Positions 1 to 7,580 of a stretch of DNA of 11,687 nucleotides are shown piece by piece. The notes beneath the pieces were generated by a model. The model was not told where the DNA came from. It did no database searches and was given only the letters and a program-made list of their open reading frames with translations. Position numbers and translations under genes: made by a program. Origin of the DNA: Egaibacter sp046050465. Lineage in GTDB: Bacteria > Pseudomonadota > Gammaproteobacteria > Burkholderiales > Burkholderiaceae_C. The DNA lies in contig JBJOPS010000001.1 of assembly GCA_046050465.1 (NCBI GenBank), positions 1 to 11,687 of the forward strand, written 5' to 3'. Positions within the stretch are counted from its first letter, which is position 1; each line of letters starts with the position of its first letter.

Positions 1-2231
1 AAGAAGAATCCAAAGCCCGCGCTGCCGATGAAGCACAGCGCGCTGCCGACCTGGGCGAACGCCGCCGCAAGGCCGAGGCCGAAGCTGCCGCCATCCGCCT
101 GATGATGTCGGCGCCGGCCAAGAAGCCAGTCGTGGTCAAGAAAGAAGAACCCAAGCCCGTCGCCAAAGGCGCGGTCGATGCCAAAGGCGTCAAGGGCACG
201 CTGCACAAGCCGGCCACCGGCTCCACCCAGCCCAAAACCGGCAAACCGGGCGAGTCCACCAGCGGCCCGGCCGGGCATGGCAAAGAGGTCAAGTCCGCCA
301 AGCTGTCGAGCAGTTGGGCCGGCGACCCGGCGAAGAAAAAAGGCATCCCCACCCGTGGCGACACCGGCAACAGCGCCGGCCGCTCCAGCAACTGGCGCTC
401 CGGCCCGCGTGGCAAACGTGGCAGCAACGACCGCGACCACCACGACATGCAGCAGGCCGCGCCGGCCGAAGTCCGCGTGCTCGAAGTGCATGTGCCTGAA
501 ACCATCACCGTGGCCGAACTGGCGCACAAGATGGCTGTCAAGGCATCGGAGGTGATCAAGCACCTGATGAAGCTGGGCCAGATGGTCACCATCAACCAGC
601 CGCTGGACCAGGACACCGCCATGATTCTGGTGGAGGAGATGGGCCACAAGGCCATCGTGGCTTCGCTGGACGATCCCGAAGCCTTCACCGAAGACGAAGT
701 GTTGCAGCAGGATGCCGAGTCATTGCCGCGCGCGCCAGTCGTCACCGTCATGGGCCACGTCGATCACGGCAAAACGTCGTTGCTGGACTACATCCGCCGC
801 GCCAAAGTAGCGTCGGGTGAAGCCGGTGGCATTACCCAGCACATCGGTGCCTACCACGTGGAAACCCCGCGCGGCATGGTGTCCTTCCTCGATACCCCGG
901 GTCACGAGGCGTTCTCCGCCATGCGGGCTCGCGGTGCCAACGCGACCGACATCGTGATTCTGGTGGTGGCAGCCGACGACGGCGTCATGCCGCAGACGAA
1001 AGAAGCCATCAAGCACGCCAAGGCGGCCGGTGTTCCGATCGTCGTTGCCGTTAACAAGATCGACAAACCCGATGCCAACCCCGAGCGTGTGAAAAACGAG
1101 TTGGTGGTGGAAGAGGTGATTCCGGAAGAGTTCGGGGGTAACTCACCTTTCGTCTCCGTGTCCGCCAAGACCGGCCAGGGTATCGACGAGTTGCTCGAAC
1201 AGGTGTTGTTGCAGGCCGAAGTGCTGGAACTCAAGGCGCCGGTTGATGCCATGGCAAAAGGCCTGGTCATTGAAGCGCGTCTGGACAAAGGCCGTGGCCC
1301 CGTGGCGACCATCCTGGTGCAGTCCGGCACGCTCAAGACCGGTGATGTGGTGCTGGCTGGGCAGACCTACGGTCGCGTGCGCGCCATGCTGGACGAAAAC
1401 GGCAAGGCCATCAAGACCGCAGGTCCATCCATCCCCGTGGAAATTCAGGGTCTGACCGAAGTACCCCAGGCGGGTGATGAGTTCATGGTGCTGGCCGACG
1501 AGCGCCGTGCCCGTGAAATTGCCACCTATCGCGCTGGCAAGTTCCGTAATACGAAGCTGGCCAAGCAGCAGGCATCCAAGCTGGAAAACATGTTCACCGA
1601 CATGACCGCTGGCGAGGTGAAGCTGGTACCCATTATCGTCAAGGCCGACGTGCAGGGCTCTCAGGAAGCGCTGGCCCAGTCGCTGCTCAAGCTCTCGACC
1701 GACGAAGTCAAAGTTCAACTGGTTTATGCCGCCGTGGGTGCCATCAGTGAGTCCGACGTCAATCTGGCGATTGCTGCCAAGGCCGTCATCATCGGGTTCA
1801 ACACTCGTGCCGATGCTGGCGCGCGCAAGCTGGCCGAGAACAACGGTGTGGACATCCGCTACTACGACATCATTTATGACGCCGTGGATGAGCTCAAGCT
1901 CGCTATGTCGGGCATGTTGACGCCAGACAAGAAGGAAGAAGTTATCGGTACCGCGGAGATTCGCCAGGTCTTCAAGGTGTCCAAAATCGGCTCCATTGCC
2001 GGTTGTATGGTTACCGCGGGTGTGGTGCGCCGCACGGCGCGTCTGCGCCTGCTGCGCGACAACATGGTCATCTTCACAGGCGAACTCGACTCGCTCAAGC
2101 GCTTCAAGGATGATGCGAAGGAAGTCAAGGAAAGCTTCGAGTGCGGCCTGAACATCAAGAACTACAACGACATTCAAGAGGGTGATGTGCTGGAGTTCTT
2201 CGAGATTCGCGAAGTGGCCCGTACGCTGTAA
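1..2231 (+). CDS. infB: Translation initiation factor IF-2 (5'-truncated by window edge)
   Basis: IF2 is the GTPase that brings formylmethionyl-tRNA to the 30S subunit and promotes 70S joining. The frame is open from base 3 without a start, so the gene begins outside the window; the ATG pair at 102/105 has in-frame Ala/Glu/Arg-rich codons before it and no Shine-Dalgarno, so it is internal. In order: a charged helical stretch, a low-complexity Lys/Pro/Gly linker (about 105-440), the IF2_N domain (about 480-660), then the G domain with G1 GHVDHGKT (753-776), G3 DTPGH (from 891), G4 NKID (1053-1064) and G5 SAK (from 1161), then the beta-barrel, IF2 domain 3 and C-terminal fMet-tRNA binding regions. 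The end is complete (TAA at 2229). The following rbfA and truB are its usual operon partners; nusA is expected upstream. Some 200 N-terminal residues are probably missing compared with relatives. Confidence 0.98.
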   Translation, partial: EESKARAADEAQRAADLGERRRKAEAEAAAIRLMMSAPAKKPVVVKKEEPKPVAKGAVDAKGVKGTLHKPATGSTQPKTGKPGESTSGPAGHGKEVKSAKLSSSWAGDPAKKKGIPTRGDTGNSAGRSSNWRSGPRGKRGSNDRDHHDMQQAAPAEVRVLEVHVPETITVAELAHKMAVKASEVIKHLMKLGQMVTINQPLDQDTAMILVEEMGHKAIVASLDDPEAFTEDEVLQQDAESLPRAPVVTVMGHVDHGKTSLLDYIRRAKVASGEAGGITQHIGAYHVETPRGMVSFLDTPGHEAFSAMRARGANATDIVILVVAADDGVMPQTKEAIKHAKAAGVPIVVAVNKIDKPDANPERVKNELVVEEVIPEEFGGNSPFVSVSAKTGQGIDELLEQVLLQAEVLELKAPVDAMAKGLVIEARLDKGRGPVATILVQSGTLKTGDVVLAGQTYGRVRAMLDENGKAIKTAGPSIPVEIQGLTEVPQAGDEFMVLADERRAREIATYRAGKFRNTKLAKQQASKLENMFTDMTAGEVKLVPIIVKADVQGSQEALAQSLLKLSTDEVKVQLVYAAVGAISESDVNLAIAAKAVIIGFNTRADAGARKLAENNGVDIRYYDIIYDAVDELKLAMSGMLTPDKKEEVIGTAEIRQVFKVSKIGSIAGCMVTAGVVRRTARLRLLRDNMVIFTGELDSLKRFKDDAKEVKESFECGLNIKNYNDIQEGDVLEFFEIREVARTL

Positions 2232-2243
2232 CCTGCTGCCAAC

Positions 2244-2615
2244 ATGGCCACGAAAAAGTCCACCACCCCCAACCGCAGCTTCAAGGTTGCCGATCAGATC
2301 CAGCGTGATCTGACGGAGTTGATCGCCCGCGAGTTGAAAGACCCGCGTGTGGGGATGGTGACGATTCAAGCCGTGGAAGTGACGCCGGACTATGCCCACG
2401 CCAAGGTGTTTTTCAGCCTGCTGGTCGGCGACTCCAAGGCTTGCGAAGAGGGCTTGAACCAGGCTGCAGGATTTTTGCGTGCCGGACTGTTCAAGCGCCT
2501 GCATATCCACACCGTGCCGACCTTGCACTTTATTTTCGATCGCACCACGGAGCGCGCGGCCGACATGAATGCGCTGATTGCGCGGGCCGTGTCGTCCCGC
2601 GCCAAAGAGGACTGA
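2244..2615 (+). CDS. rbfA: 30S ribosome-binding factor A
   Basis: RbfA is a small KH-fold protein that binds immature 30S subunits near the 5' helix of 16S rRNA, is needed for late 16S processing and for cold adaptation, and leaves before initiation. The 123-residue product has the normal family length. The N-terminal part shows the typical RVADQIQRDL-like helix (here FKVADQIQRDLTELI), then the conserved KDPR turn and the strand ending AKVFFSL. The start lies 12 bp after the infB stop, and no good Shine-Dalgarno is visible before it, so translation is probably coupled to infB. The stop is 4 bp before truB. The infB-rbfA-truB order is the standard proteobacterial one. Confidence 0.97.
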   Translation: MATKKSTTPNRSFKVADQIQRDLTELIARELKDPRVGMVTIQAVEVTPDYAHAKVFFSLLVGDSKACEEGLNQAAGFLRAGLFKRLHIHTVPTLHFIFDRTTERAADMNALIARAVSSRAKED

Positions 2616-2619
2616 CCCG

Positions 2620-3612
2620 ATGAATGCGCCTCGAGCACGGGTTGCCAGGCGCCCCGTGCACGGGGTGCTGTTGCTGGACAAGCCATTGGGCTGGTCCAGC
2701 AATGATGCTTTGCAAAAAGTGAAGTGGCTGCTGCGCGCGGAAAAAGCAGGTCACACCGGTACGCTGGACCCGCTCGCCACGGGTGTATTGCCGCTGTGTT
2801 TTGGTGCAGCCACGAAGTTCAGTCAGCTTCAGCTGGATGCCGATAAAACCTACGAGGCCGTGGCCCGGTTGGGCATCAAAACCAGCACGGGAGACGCTGA
2901 AGGCGAAGTGATCGTCCAAAGGACGGTGAACCTTGCAGAAGGTGATCTGGAAAAAGTGGCAGCCCGGTTTACGGGGCTCATTTCGCAGATGCCACCGATG
3001 CACAGTGCATTGAAGAAAGATGGCAAAGCCTTGTACGAATACGCACGGGCTGGCATTGAAGTGGAGCGGGAGGCAAGGGAAGTCACGATTCATGAGTTAA
3101 AAGTGACGCTAGCCCCGGAAAACATTGCGCAGATAGCTATTAAAATGATAGTGAAATGCAGTAAGGGAACCTATATCCGCACGCTGGGTGAAGACCTCGG
3201 TGAGGCACTGGGTTGCGGCGCACACCTGTCGGCCTTGCGTCGTACGCAGACTGGTGGCTTTTCGCAGATGCAATGTGTCACGCTGGCGGCACTGGAAGCC
3301 ATGAACGACGAGGAGCGCCTGGCACGTGTGATGCCGGTGGAGTCGCTACTGCAGGGTCATGTTGTCGTCACGCTTGACGAAGACAATGCCGGGCGCTTCC
3401 TGAGCGGTCTGCGGCGACGGGGAAACTGGCCGGATGCTGCGCAGGTGGCGGTCTATGGCCCGAAAACTGCGTTGCTGGGCACAGCCCATATCAAAGCCGG
3501 CGAGCTGATTCCCGGACGTTTGCTAAGCCCGCTGGAAGTTCAGCAAGCCAGCAATCAGCACACATTGACAGCGCCACCCGTCGAGCAGCTGGCAGAGACA
3601 GAACAGATTTAA
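2620..3612 (+). CDS. truB: tRNA pseudouridine(55) synthase TruB
   Basis: TruB converts U55 in the T-loop of nearly all elongator tRNAs to pseudouridine and also acts as a tRNA chaperone. The 330-residue product has the catalytic motif GHTGTLDPLATG at residues 44-55, with the nucleophile Asp50, the KxYxxxARxG-type motif (ALYEYARAGIE), the CSKGTYIRTLGEDLG motif and a C-terminal TruB_C/PUA-like domain. I chose ATG 2620, not the in-frame upstream start at 2578 inside rbfA, because an AGAGG Shine-Dalgarno (2606-2610) sits 9 nt before it and the family begins close to the HGVLLLDKP motif. Just before the CSKGTYIR motif the DNA turns AT-rich (3131-3155) and encodes IAIKMIVK; this looks like a piece of a dispersed repeat (separate entry), but the reading frame is intact. 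Confidence 0.97.
   Translation: MNAPRARVARRPVHGVLLLDKPLGWSSNDALQKVKWLLRAEKAGHTGTLDPLATGVLPLCFGAATKFSQLQLDADKTYEAVARLGIKTSTGDAEGEVIVQRTVNLAEGDLEKVAARFTGLISQMPPMHSALKKDGKALYEYARAGIEVEREAREVTIHELKVTLAPENIAQIAIKMIVKCSKGTYIRTLGEDLGEALGCGAHLSALRRTQTGGFSQMQCVTLAALEAMNDEERLARVMPVESLLQGHVVVTLDEDNAGRFLSGLRRRGNWPDAAQVAVYGPKTALLGTAHIKAGELIPGRLLSPLEVQQASNQHTLTAPPVEQLAETEQI
3133..3155. repeat. Short hairpin tract inside truB resembling a Comamonadaceae dispersed repeat
   Basis: A locally AT-rich tract inside GC-rich truB holds GCTA (3136-3139), seven bases, then GATAG (3147-3151), with CTAT/ATAG able to pair as a small stem. The same GCTA-N7-GATAG arrangement with identical spacing occurs at 6119-6134 in the hydrolase gene. 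It looks like the 5' part of a small repeat common in Comamonadaceae genomes (recalled, not searched). Only about 20 bp match, so chance or a degenerate remnant remains possible. Confidence 0.4.
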
Positions 3613-3625
3613 GAGAAAGTGAACC

Positions 3626-5458
3626 ATGAGTACGAAACAAATTCGCAATATCGCCATCATCGCCCACGTTGACCACGGCAAGACCACCATGGTGGATCAG
3701 CTACTGCGCCAGTCCGGCACCTTTGCCGAACACGAAAAGGTTGTGGACACGGTGATGGACAACAATGCCATCGAAAAAGAACGTGGCATCACGATTCTGG
3801 CCAAGAACTGCGCCGTGACCTGGAAGGGCACCCACATCAACATCGTGGACACCCCCGGTCACGCCGACTTCGGAGGCGAAGTGGAACGCGCCCTGAGCAT
3901 GGTGGATGGTGTGGTGCTGCTGATCGACGCGCAAGAGGGCCCCATGCCCCAGACCCGCTTCGTGACCAAAAAAGCGCTGGCCCTGGGCCTCAAGCCCATT
4001 CTGGTGGTCAACAAGGTAGACAAGCCCGGCTCACGCCCCGACTACGTGGTGAATGCCGCATTTGACTTGTTCGACAAGCTTGGCGCCACCGATGAACAGC
4101 TGGATTTCCCCGTGGTGTATGCCTCGGGCATCAACGGCTGGTCGTCCATGGAAGAGGGCGGACAGGGCGAGCAGTGGGGTCCCGACATGTCGGCCCTGTT
4201 CAACACCATCCTCAGCCATGTGCCAGCCCAAAAGGGCGACCCGGCAGCGCCACTGCAGCTGCAAATTTCTGCACTCGACTTCTCGACCTTCGTTGGCCGT
4301 ATCGGTGTGGGCCGCATTAGCCAGGGCACGATCAAACCCATGATGGATGTGGTCGTGATGGAAGGTGTCGATGGCAAACCCGTCAAGGGCCGTGTCAACC
4401 AGGTGTTGACGTTCCAGGGGCTGGAGCGTGTGCAGGCTACGCAAGCCGGCCCTGGTGAAATCGTGCTGATCAACGGCATTGCCGATATCGGTATCGGCGT
4501 GACCATCACCGACCCCATGAACCCGGCACCGTTGCCCATGCTCAAGGTTGACGAGCCGACCCTGACCATGAATTTCTGTGTCAACACCAGCCCGCTGGCC
4601 GGCCGCGAAGGCAAGTACGTTACCAGCCGCCAGATCTGGGACCGCCTGCAAAAAGAACTGCAACACAACGTGGCTCTGCGTGTGAAGGAAACCGACGAAG
4701 AAGGTATCTTCGAAGTCATGGGTCGCGGCGAATTGCACCTGACCATTTTGCTGGAAAACATGCGCCGCGAAGGCTATGAGCTGGCTGTCAGCAAGCCACG
4801 CGTCGTGATGAAAGACGTGAACGGCGAAAAACATGAACCCATCGAACTGGTGACGGCCGACATCGAAGACCAGCACCAGGGCGGTGTGATGCAGGCTTTG
4901 GGCGAGCGCAAAGGTGAACTCAGCAGCATGGAGCCCGACGGCCGTGGCCGCGTGCGCCTGGAATACCGCATTCCGGCACGTGGTTTGATTGGTTTCACCA
5001 ACGAGTTTCTGAACCTAACGCGCGGCTCGGGTCTGATCTCCAACATCTTCGACGGCTACGAGCCACACAAGGGTGACATTGGTGGTCGCAAAAACGGTGT
5101 GCTGATCTCCATGGACGCCGGTGAAATCTTCACCTACGCGCTGGGCAAACTGGACGACCGTGGCCGCATGTTTGTGCGCGCCAATGACCCGGTGTACGAA
5201 GGCATGATTGTGGGCATCCACAGCCGTGACAACGATCTGGTGGTCAATGCCACCCGTACCAAGCAGCTGACCAACTTCCGCGTGTCCGGCAAGGAAGACG
5301 CGATCAAGATCACGCCGCCGATCGAGCTGACGCTGGAATATGGCGTTGAATTCATCGAGGACGATGAGCTGGTCGAAATCACGCCCAAGTCGGTTCGTCT
5401 GCGCAAGCGTCATCTGACGGAGAGTGAGCGCAAGAAAGCCGGTCGCGGGTTCCTGTAA
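3626..5458 (+). CDS. typA: Ribosome-associated GTPase TypA/BipA
   Basis: TypA/BipA is an EF-G-like translational GTPase that binds the 70S A-site region and helps 50S assembly, mainly at low temperature and under stress. The 610-residue product has the normal length. The G domain shows G1 AHVDHGKTT (residues 13-21), the switch I motif KERGITI, G3 DTPGH starting at Asp75 and G4 NKVD at 129-132. EF-Tu-like domain II, EF-G domain III and V-like regions and the BipA-specific C-terminal domain follow, including the RIPARGLIGF segment and the closing RKRHLTESERKK. It lies 13 bp after truB and is probably transcribed with the infB cluster. The stop is followed after 9 bp by the hydrolase gene. Confidence 0.98.
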   Translation: MSTKQIRNIAIIAHVDHGKTTMVDQLLRQSGTFAEHEKVVDTVMDNNAIEKERGITILAKNCAVTWKGTHINIVDTPGHADFGGEVERALSMVDGVVLLIDAQEGPMPQTRFVTKKALALGLKPILVVNKVDKPGSRPDYVVNAAFDLFDKLGATDEQLDFPVVYASGINGWSSMEEGGQGEQWGPDMSALFNTILSHVPAQKGDPAAPLQLQISALDFSTFVGRIGVGRISQGTIKPMMDVVVMEGVDGKPVKGRVNQVLTFQGLERVQATQAGPGEIVLINGIADIGIGVTITDPMNPAPLPMLKVDEPTLTMNFCVNTSPLAGREGKYVTSRQIWDRLQKELQHNVALRVKETDEEGIFEVMGRGELHLTILLENMRREGYELAVSKPRVVMKDVNGEKHEPIELVTADIEDQHQGGVMQALGERKGELSSMEPDGRGRVRLEYRIPARGLIGFTNEFLNLTRGSGLISNIFDGYEPHKGDIGGRKNGVLISMDAGEIFTYALGKLDDRGRMFVRANDPVYEGMIVGIHSRDNDLVVNATRTKQLTNFRVSGKEDAIKITPPIELTLEYGVEFIEDDELVEITPKSVRLRKRHLTESERKKAGRGFL

Positions 5459-5467
5459 GGGTCTCTT

Positions 5468-6559
5468 GTGGTGATGTCAGACGAGGTGTTGGTGGAGGTT
5501 CGGGGGCAGGTGGGGTGCATCACCCTGAACCGTCCCCGGGCGTTGAACGCACTCTCGCTGGCGATGATCCGCACCATCACCGCCTGTCTTCTGTTCTGGC
5601 GGGAAGATCCGCGCATTCAGGCGGTTGCCATTCGGGGCATGGGCAAAACCGGGCCTTTTGGTGTGTTTTGCGCGGGCGGGGACATCCGGTTTTTCCACCA
5701 GACGGTTGGCATTGGCAACCCGGAGCTGGAGGACTTCTTCACCGAGGAATACGCCCTTAATCACCTCATCCACAACTACCCGAAACCCACCATCGCCTTC
5801 ATGGACGGCGTGGTAATGGGTGGCGGCATGGGCCTGAGCCAGGGCGCTCGTGTGCGGGTGGTGACGAAACACACCCAGATGGCGATGCCGGAAACCCATA
5901 TTGGCTTGTTCCCTGACGTTGGCGGTGGCTACTTTCTCAGCCGTTGTCCGGGCCGGGTCGGCGAGTGGCTGGCCCTGAGTGGCGCGCAAATCGGTGCGGA
6001 TGACGCGGTGCAGTTTGGCCTGGCCGACGTGCAAATGGCAGCAGGCCATCTACCCCAGGCCTGGGATGCCCTCGGCGAACTGACGCTCGGTGATGGGAAC
6101 ACTCTCGACAAATGGATTGCTACATATTCGATAGCTACTCACGCATATTCCACGAGGGCTAAAGGCCAAATTGACCACTATTTTTCATTGAATTCTGTGC
6201 CGGAGATTATCCTGGCGCTTGAAGCCGAGACTGATGAATGGGCGCAACAAACCGCGGCACTCCTGCGCAAAGCGTCGCCGTTGATGCTGCATGTCACGCT
6301 GGAACAGATCCGCCGGGCCCGCAGCATGAGCCTGGCTGACGATCTGCGCATGGAGCGCGACATGGTGCGTCGCTGTTTCACGCTGCGACCCGGTCCAGCC
6401 AGTGAAACCATGGAAGGCATCCGTGCGCTGGTCATTGACAAGGATCACAGCCCGGCCTGGAACCCTGGGCGTATTGAAGATGTGACGACAGACATGGTGG
6501 CTCCTTTCTTCCAGAGCCCCTGGCCAGCCCACGCACACCCGCTGCAAGCCCTCGGTTGA
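5468..6559 (+). CDS. 3-hydroxyisobutyryl-CoA hydrolase-like enzyme (crotonase superfamily)
   Basis: This 363-residue crotonase-fold protein most resembles HIBYL-CoA hydrolase, which cleaves 3-hydroxyisobutyryl-CoA in valine breakdown. The oxyanion-hole motif AGGD is at residues 69-72, the second glycine motif MGGG at 117-120, and the family signature MPETxIGLFPDVGGGY starts at 140. Glu142 and Asp150 keep the spacing of the two acidic catalytic residues of the mammalian enzyme (from memory). The C-terminal IDKDHSPAWNP segment is also typical of this subfamily and not of plain enoyl-CoA hydratases. GTG 5468 is chosen because AAGGG (5457-5461) is 6 nt upstream; ATG 5474, two codons later, is an equally plausible start. 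Residues 217-236 are encoded by a repeat element (separate entry) without breaking the frame. No other valine-pathway gene is nearby, so its true substrate is unproven. Confidence 0.88.
   Translation: MVMSDEVLVEVRGQVGCITLNRPRALNALSLAMIRTITACLLFWREDPRIQAVAIRGMGKTGPFGVFCAGGDIRFFHQTVGIGNPELEDFFTEEYALNHLIHNYPKPTIAFMDGVVMGGGMGLSQGARVRVVTKHTQMAMPETHIGLFPDVGGGYFLSRCPGRVGEWLALSGAQIGADDAVQFGLADVQMAAGHLPQAWDALGELTLGDGNTLDKWIATYSIATHAYSTRAKGQIDHYFSLNSVPEIILALEAETDEWAQQTAALLRKASPLMLHVTLEQIRRARSMSLADDLRMERDMVRRCFTLRPGPASETMEGIRALVIDKDHSPAWNPGRIEDVTTDMVAPFFQSPWPAHAHPLQALG
6116..6175. repeat. Dispersed Comamonadaceae-type repeat, in frame inside the hydrolase gene
   Basis: The 60-bp stretch beginning ATTGCTACATATTCGATAGC and ending GGCTAAAGGCCAAATTGAC matches in layout a small repeat I recall from intergenic regions of many Comamonadaceae: a GCTA/TAGC mini-hairpin, a CTACTCACGC-like middle and a GGCCAAATTGACC-like end. 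It is AT-richer than its surroundings, spans exactly 20 codons (residues 217-236) and leaves the reading frame open. The identity comes from memory, not from a search, and no second full copy lies in this window. Confidence 0.6.
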
Positions 6560-6588
6560 AAGCGCAAACTCAGCGGTTGCGGCTTTTC
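6558..6588. terminator. Bidirectional hairpin terminator between the convergent hydrolase gene and smpB
   Basis: AAAGCGCAA (6559-6567) pairs with TTGCG-G-CTTT (6577-6586) through one bulged G and a 9-nt loop. The A-rich left and T-rich right flanks give a T tract on either strand. The hairpin covers both stop codons, the hydrolase TGA at its left edge and the smpB stop in its loop, so each gene would end in the same structure. The stem is imperfect and the T tract short (TTTT), so strength is uncertain. Confidence 0.45.
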
Positions 6589-7067
6589 ATCGCCCGATCC
6601 ACCTCGCGTTTACCTTCGCGATCCTTGATGGTGTCACGCTTGTCGTGTTCGGCCTTGCCCTTGGCCAGCGCGATCTCGCACTTCACCTTGCCGGTTTTCC
6701 AGTGCAGGTTGAGCGGCACCAGTGTGTAGCCCTTTTGCTCCACCTTTCCCATCAGGCGCCGGATCTCTTGCTTGTGCATCAGCAGCTTCTTGGTCCGTAC
6801 CTTGTCCGGGCTGATGTGTGTGGATGCCGTGCCCAGCGGGTTGACCTGCAGCCCGATCAGGAACAACTCGCCATTGCGGATAACCACATAGCCATCCGTC
6901 AGCTGCACCTTGCCCTCTCTCAGGGATTTGACTTCCCAGCCCTCCAGCACCAGACCAGCCTCAAAACGTTCTTCAAAGAAGTAGTTATAGGCAGCCTTTT
7001 TGTTGTCGGCAATGCGGGTCGCCTTTTGCGCACCCTTCGGGGTAGTGGAGTCAGATTTTTTGGCCAT
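6570..7067 (-). CDS. smpB: SsrA (tmRNA)-binding protein SmpB
   Basis: SmpB binds the tRNA-like part of tmRNA and carries it into stalled ribosomes, where its C-terminal tail reads the empty mRNA channel so that trans-translation can start. The 165-residue product shows the oligonucleotide-binding barrel with the conserved start NKKAAYNYFFEERFEAGLVL, the GWEVKSLREGK motif, the NPLGTASTHI stretch and the basic tail KRDTIKDREGKREVDRAMK. A lysine-rich N-terminal extension of about 22 residues precedes the fold. The gene is convergent with the hydrolase gene (10 bp between stops) and divergent from ratA (68 bp between starts). No strong Shine-Dalgarno is seen before the ATG. The tmRNA gene ssrA is not in the window. 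Confidence 0.98.
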   Translation of the reverse strand: MAKKSDSTTPKGAQKATRIADNKKAAYNYFFEERFEAGLVLEGWEVKSLREGKVQLTDGYVVIRNGELFLIGLQVNPLGTASTHISPDKVRTKKLLMHKQEIRRLMGKVEQKGYTLVPLNLHWKTGKVKCEIALAKGKAEHDKRDTIKDREGKREVDRAMKSRNR

Positions 7068-7082
7068 GGGGAACAGATGGGG

Positions 7083-7115
7083 TTGTCAGTCATGCGTACA
7101 AGGCTTGTCTACAAT
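7083..7115 (+). promoter_or_regulatory. Probable ratA promoter with palindromic spacer
   Basis: TACAAT at 7110-7115 is a good -10 element that would start transcription near 7122, about 14 nt before the ratA ATG. The only TTGTCA-like -35 (7083-7088) is 21 bp upstream, longer than optimal, so the -35 is uncertain. The palindrome ACAAG-G-CTTGT (7098-7108) lies directly upstream of the -10. The segment is inside the smpB/ratA divergent region. Confidence 0.4.
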
Positions 7116-7135
7116 CCCGCGCAGCCCCCTATTCT

Positions 7136-7579
7136 ATGAAAACTGTCAAAAAGTCCGTCCTGATCTGGTACAGCCCGCAGGAAATGTATGGCCTGGTCAC
7201 TGACGTACCGGCTTATCCGCAGTTTCTGCCCTGGTGTGATCATGCCAGCATTCTGGACTCTGATGATGCGGGCATGACGGCCGAAGTGGGCATATCGTTC
7301 GGCGGCATTCGCCAGACCTTCACCACCCGCAACCGGCATGTGCCGGACCGACAGGTGGTCATGACTCTGGTTAACGGCCCCTTCTCCCGGTTGGACGGGC
7401 AGTGGGATTTTTTACCCATTGGAGAGGGTGTGCAGCGCGCCTGTCGTGTGGAGTTGGCCCTGAGCTACGGGTTTGACAATGTCACTCTGGGCAAATTGGT
7501 GGGGCCGGTGTTCGATAAAATCGCAGCAAGCATGGTTGATGCATTTATCAAACGGGCAGAGCAGGTCTGCGCAGCCTGA
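7136..7579 (+). CDS. ratA: RatA/COQ10-like START-domain protein
   Basis: The 147-residue product belongs to the polyketide cyclase/COQ10 START-like family. Its members bind lipids such as ubiquinone; the E. coli member RatA was also described as a toxin that blocks 70S formation by binding 50S, so both roles are possible. The N-terminal motif DVPAYPQFLPWCDHASIL is the family hallmark, followed by the beta-grip strands (NGPFSRLDGQWDF) and the long C-terminal helix (GPVFDKIAASMVDAFIKRAEQV) that closes the cavity. Translation starts at 7136 with no clear Shine-Dalgarno. The stop is one base before rnfH, so the two are coupled. The divergent smpB next door is the common proteobacterial arrangement. 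Confidence 0.93.
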   Translation: MKTVKKSVLIWYSPQEMYGLVTDVPAYPQFLPWCDHASILDSDDAGMTAEVGISFGGIRQTFTTRNRHVPDRQVVMTLVNGPFSRLDGQWDFLPIGEGVQRACRVELALSYGFDNVTLGKLVGPVFDKIAASMVDAFIKRAEQVCAA

Positions 7580-7580
7580 G

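Noticed and set aside
102..107. ATG-ATG pair as the infB start
   Set aside because: The reading frame stays open to the window edge with IF2-like charged helical codons before it, and no Shine-Dalgarno precedes the pair.
2578..2619. Upstream in-frame truB start overlapping rbfA
   Set aside because: The extra 14 residues do not fit the family, while ATG 2620 has a well-placed AGAGG ribosome binding site just after the rbfA stop.
1143..2702. 519-codon open frame on the minus strand opposite infB, rbfA and truB
   Set aside because: It lies antisense to well-supported genes, its translation is rich in His/Gln/Leu with no recognisable domain, and long antisense frames are common in GC-rich codon-biased genes.
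4031..4876. 281-codon minus-strand open frame opposite typA
   Set aside because: Fully inside typA, with no family resemblance and composition typical of an antisense shadow.
7473..7580. Upstream in-frame extension of rnfH inside ratA
   Set aside because: The added residues are an out-of-frame reading of the ratA C-terminal helix, and the RnfH family starts at the IRVVVVY strand.
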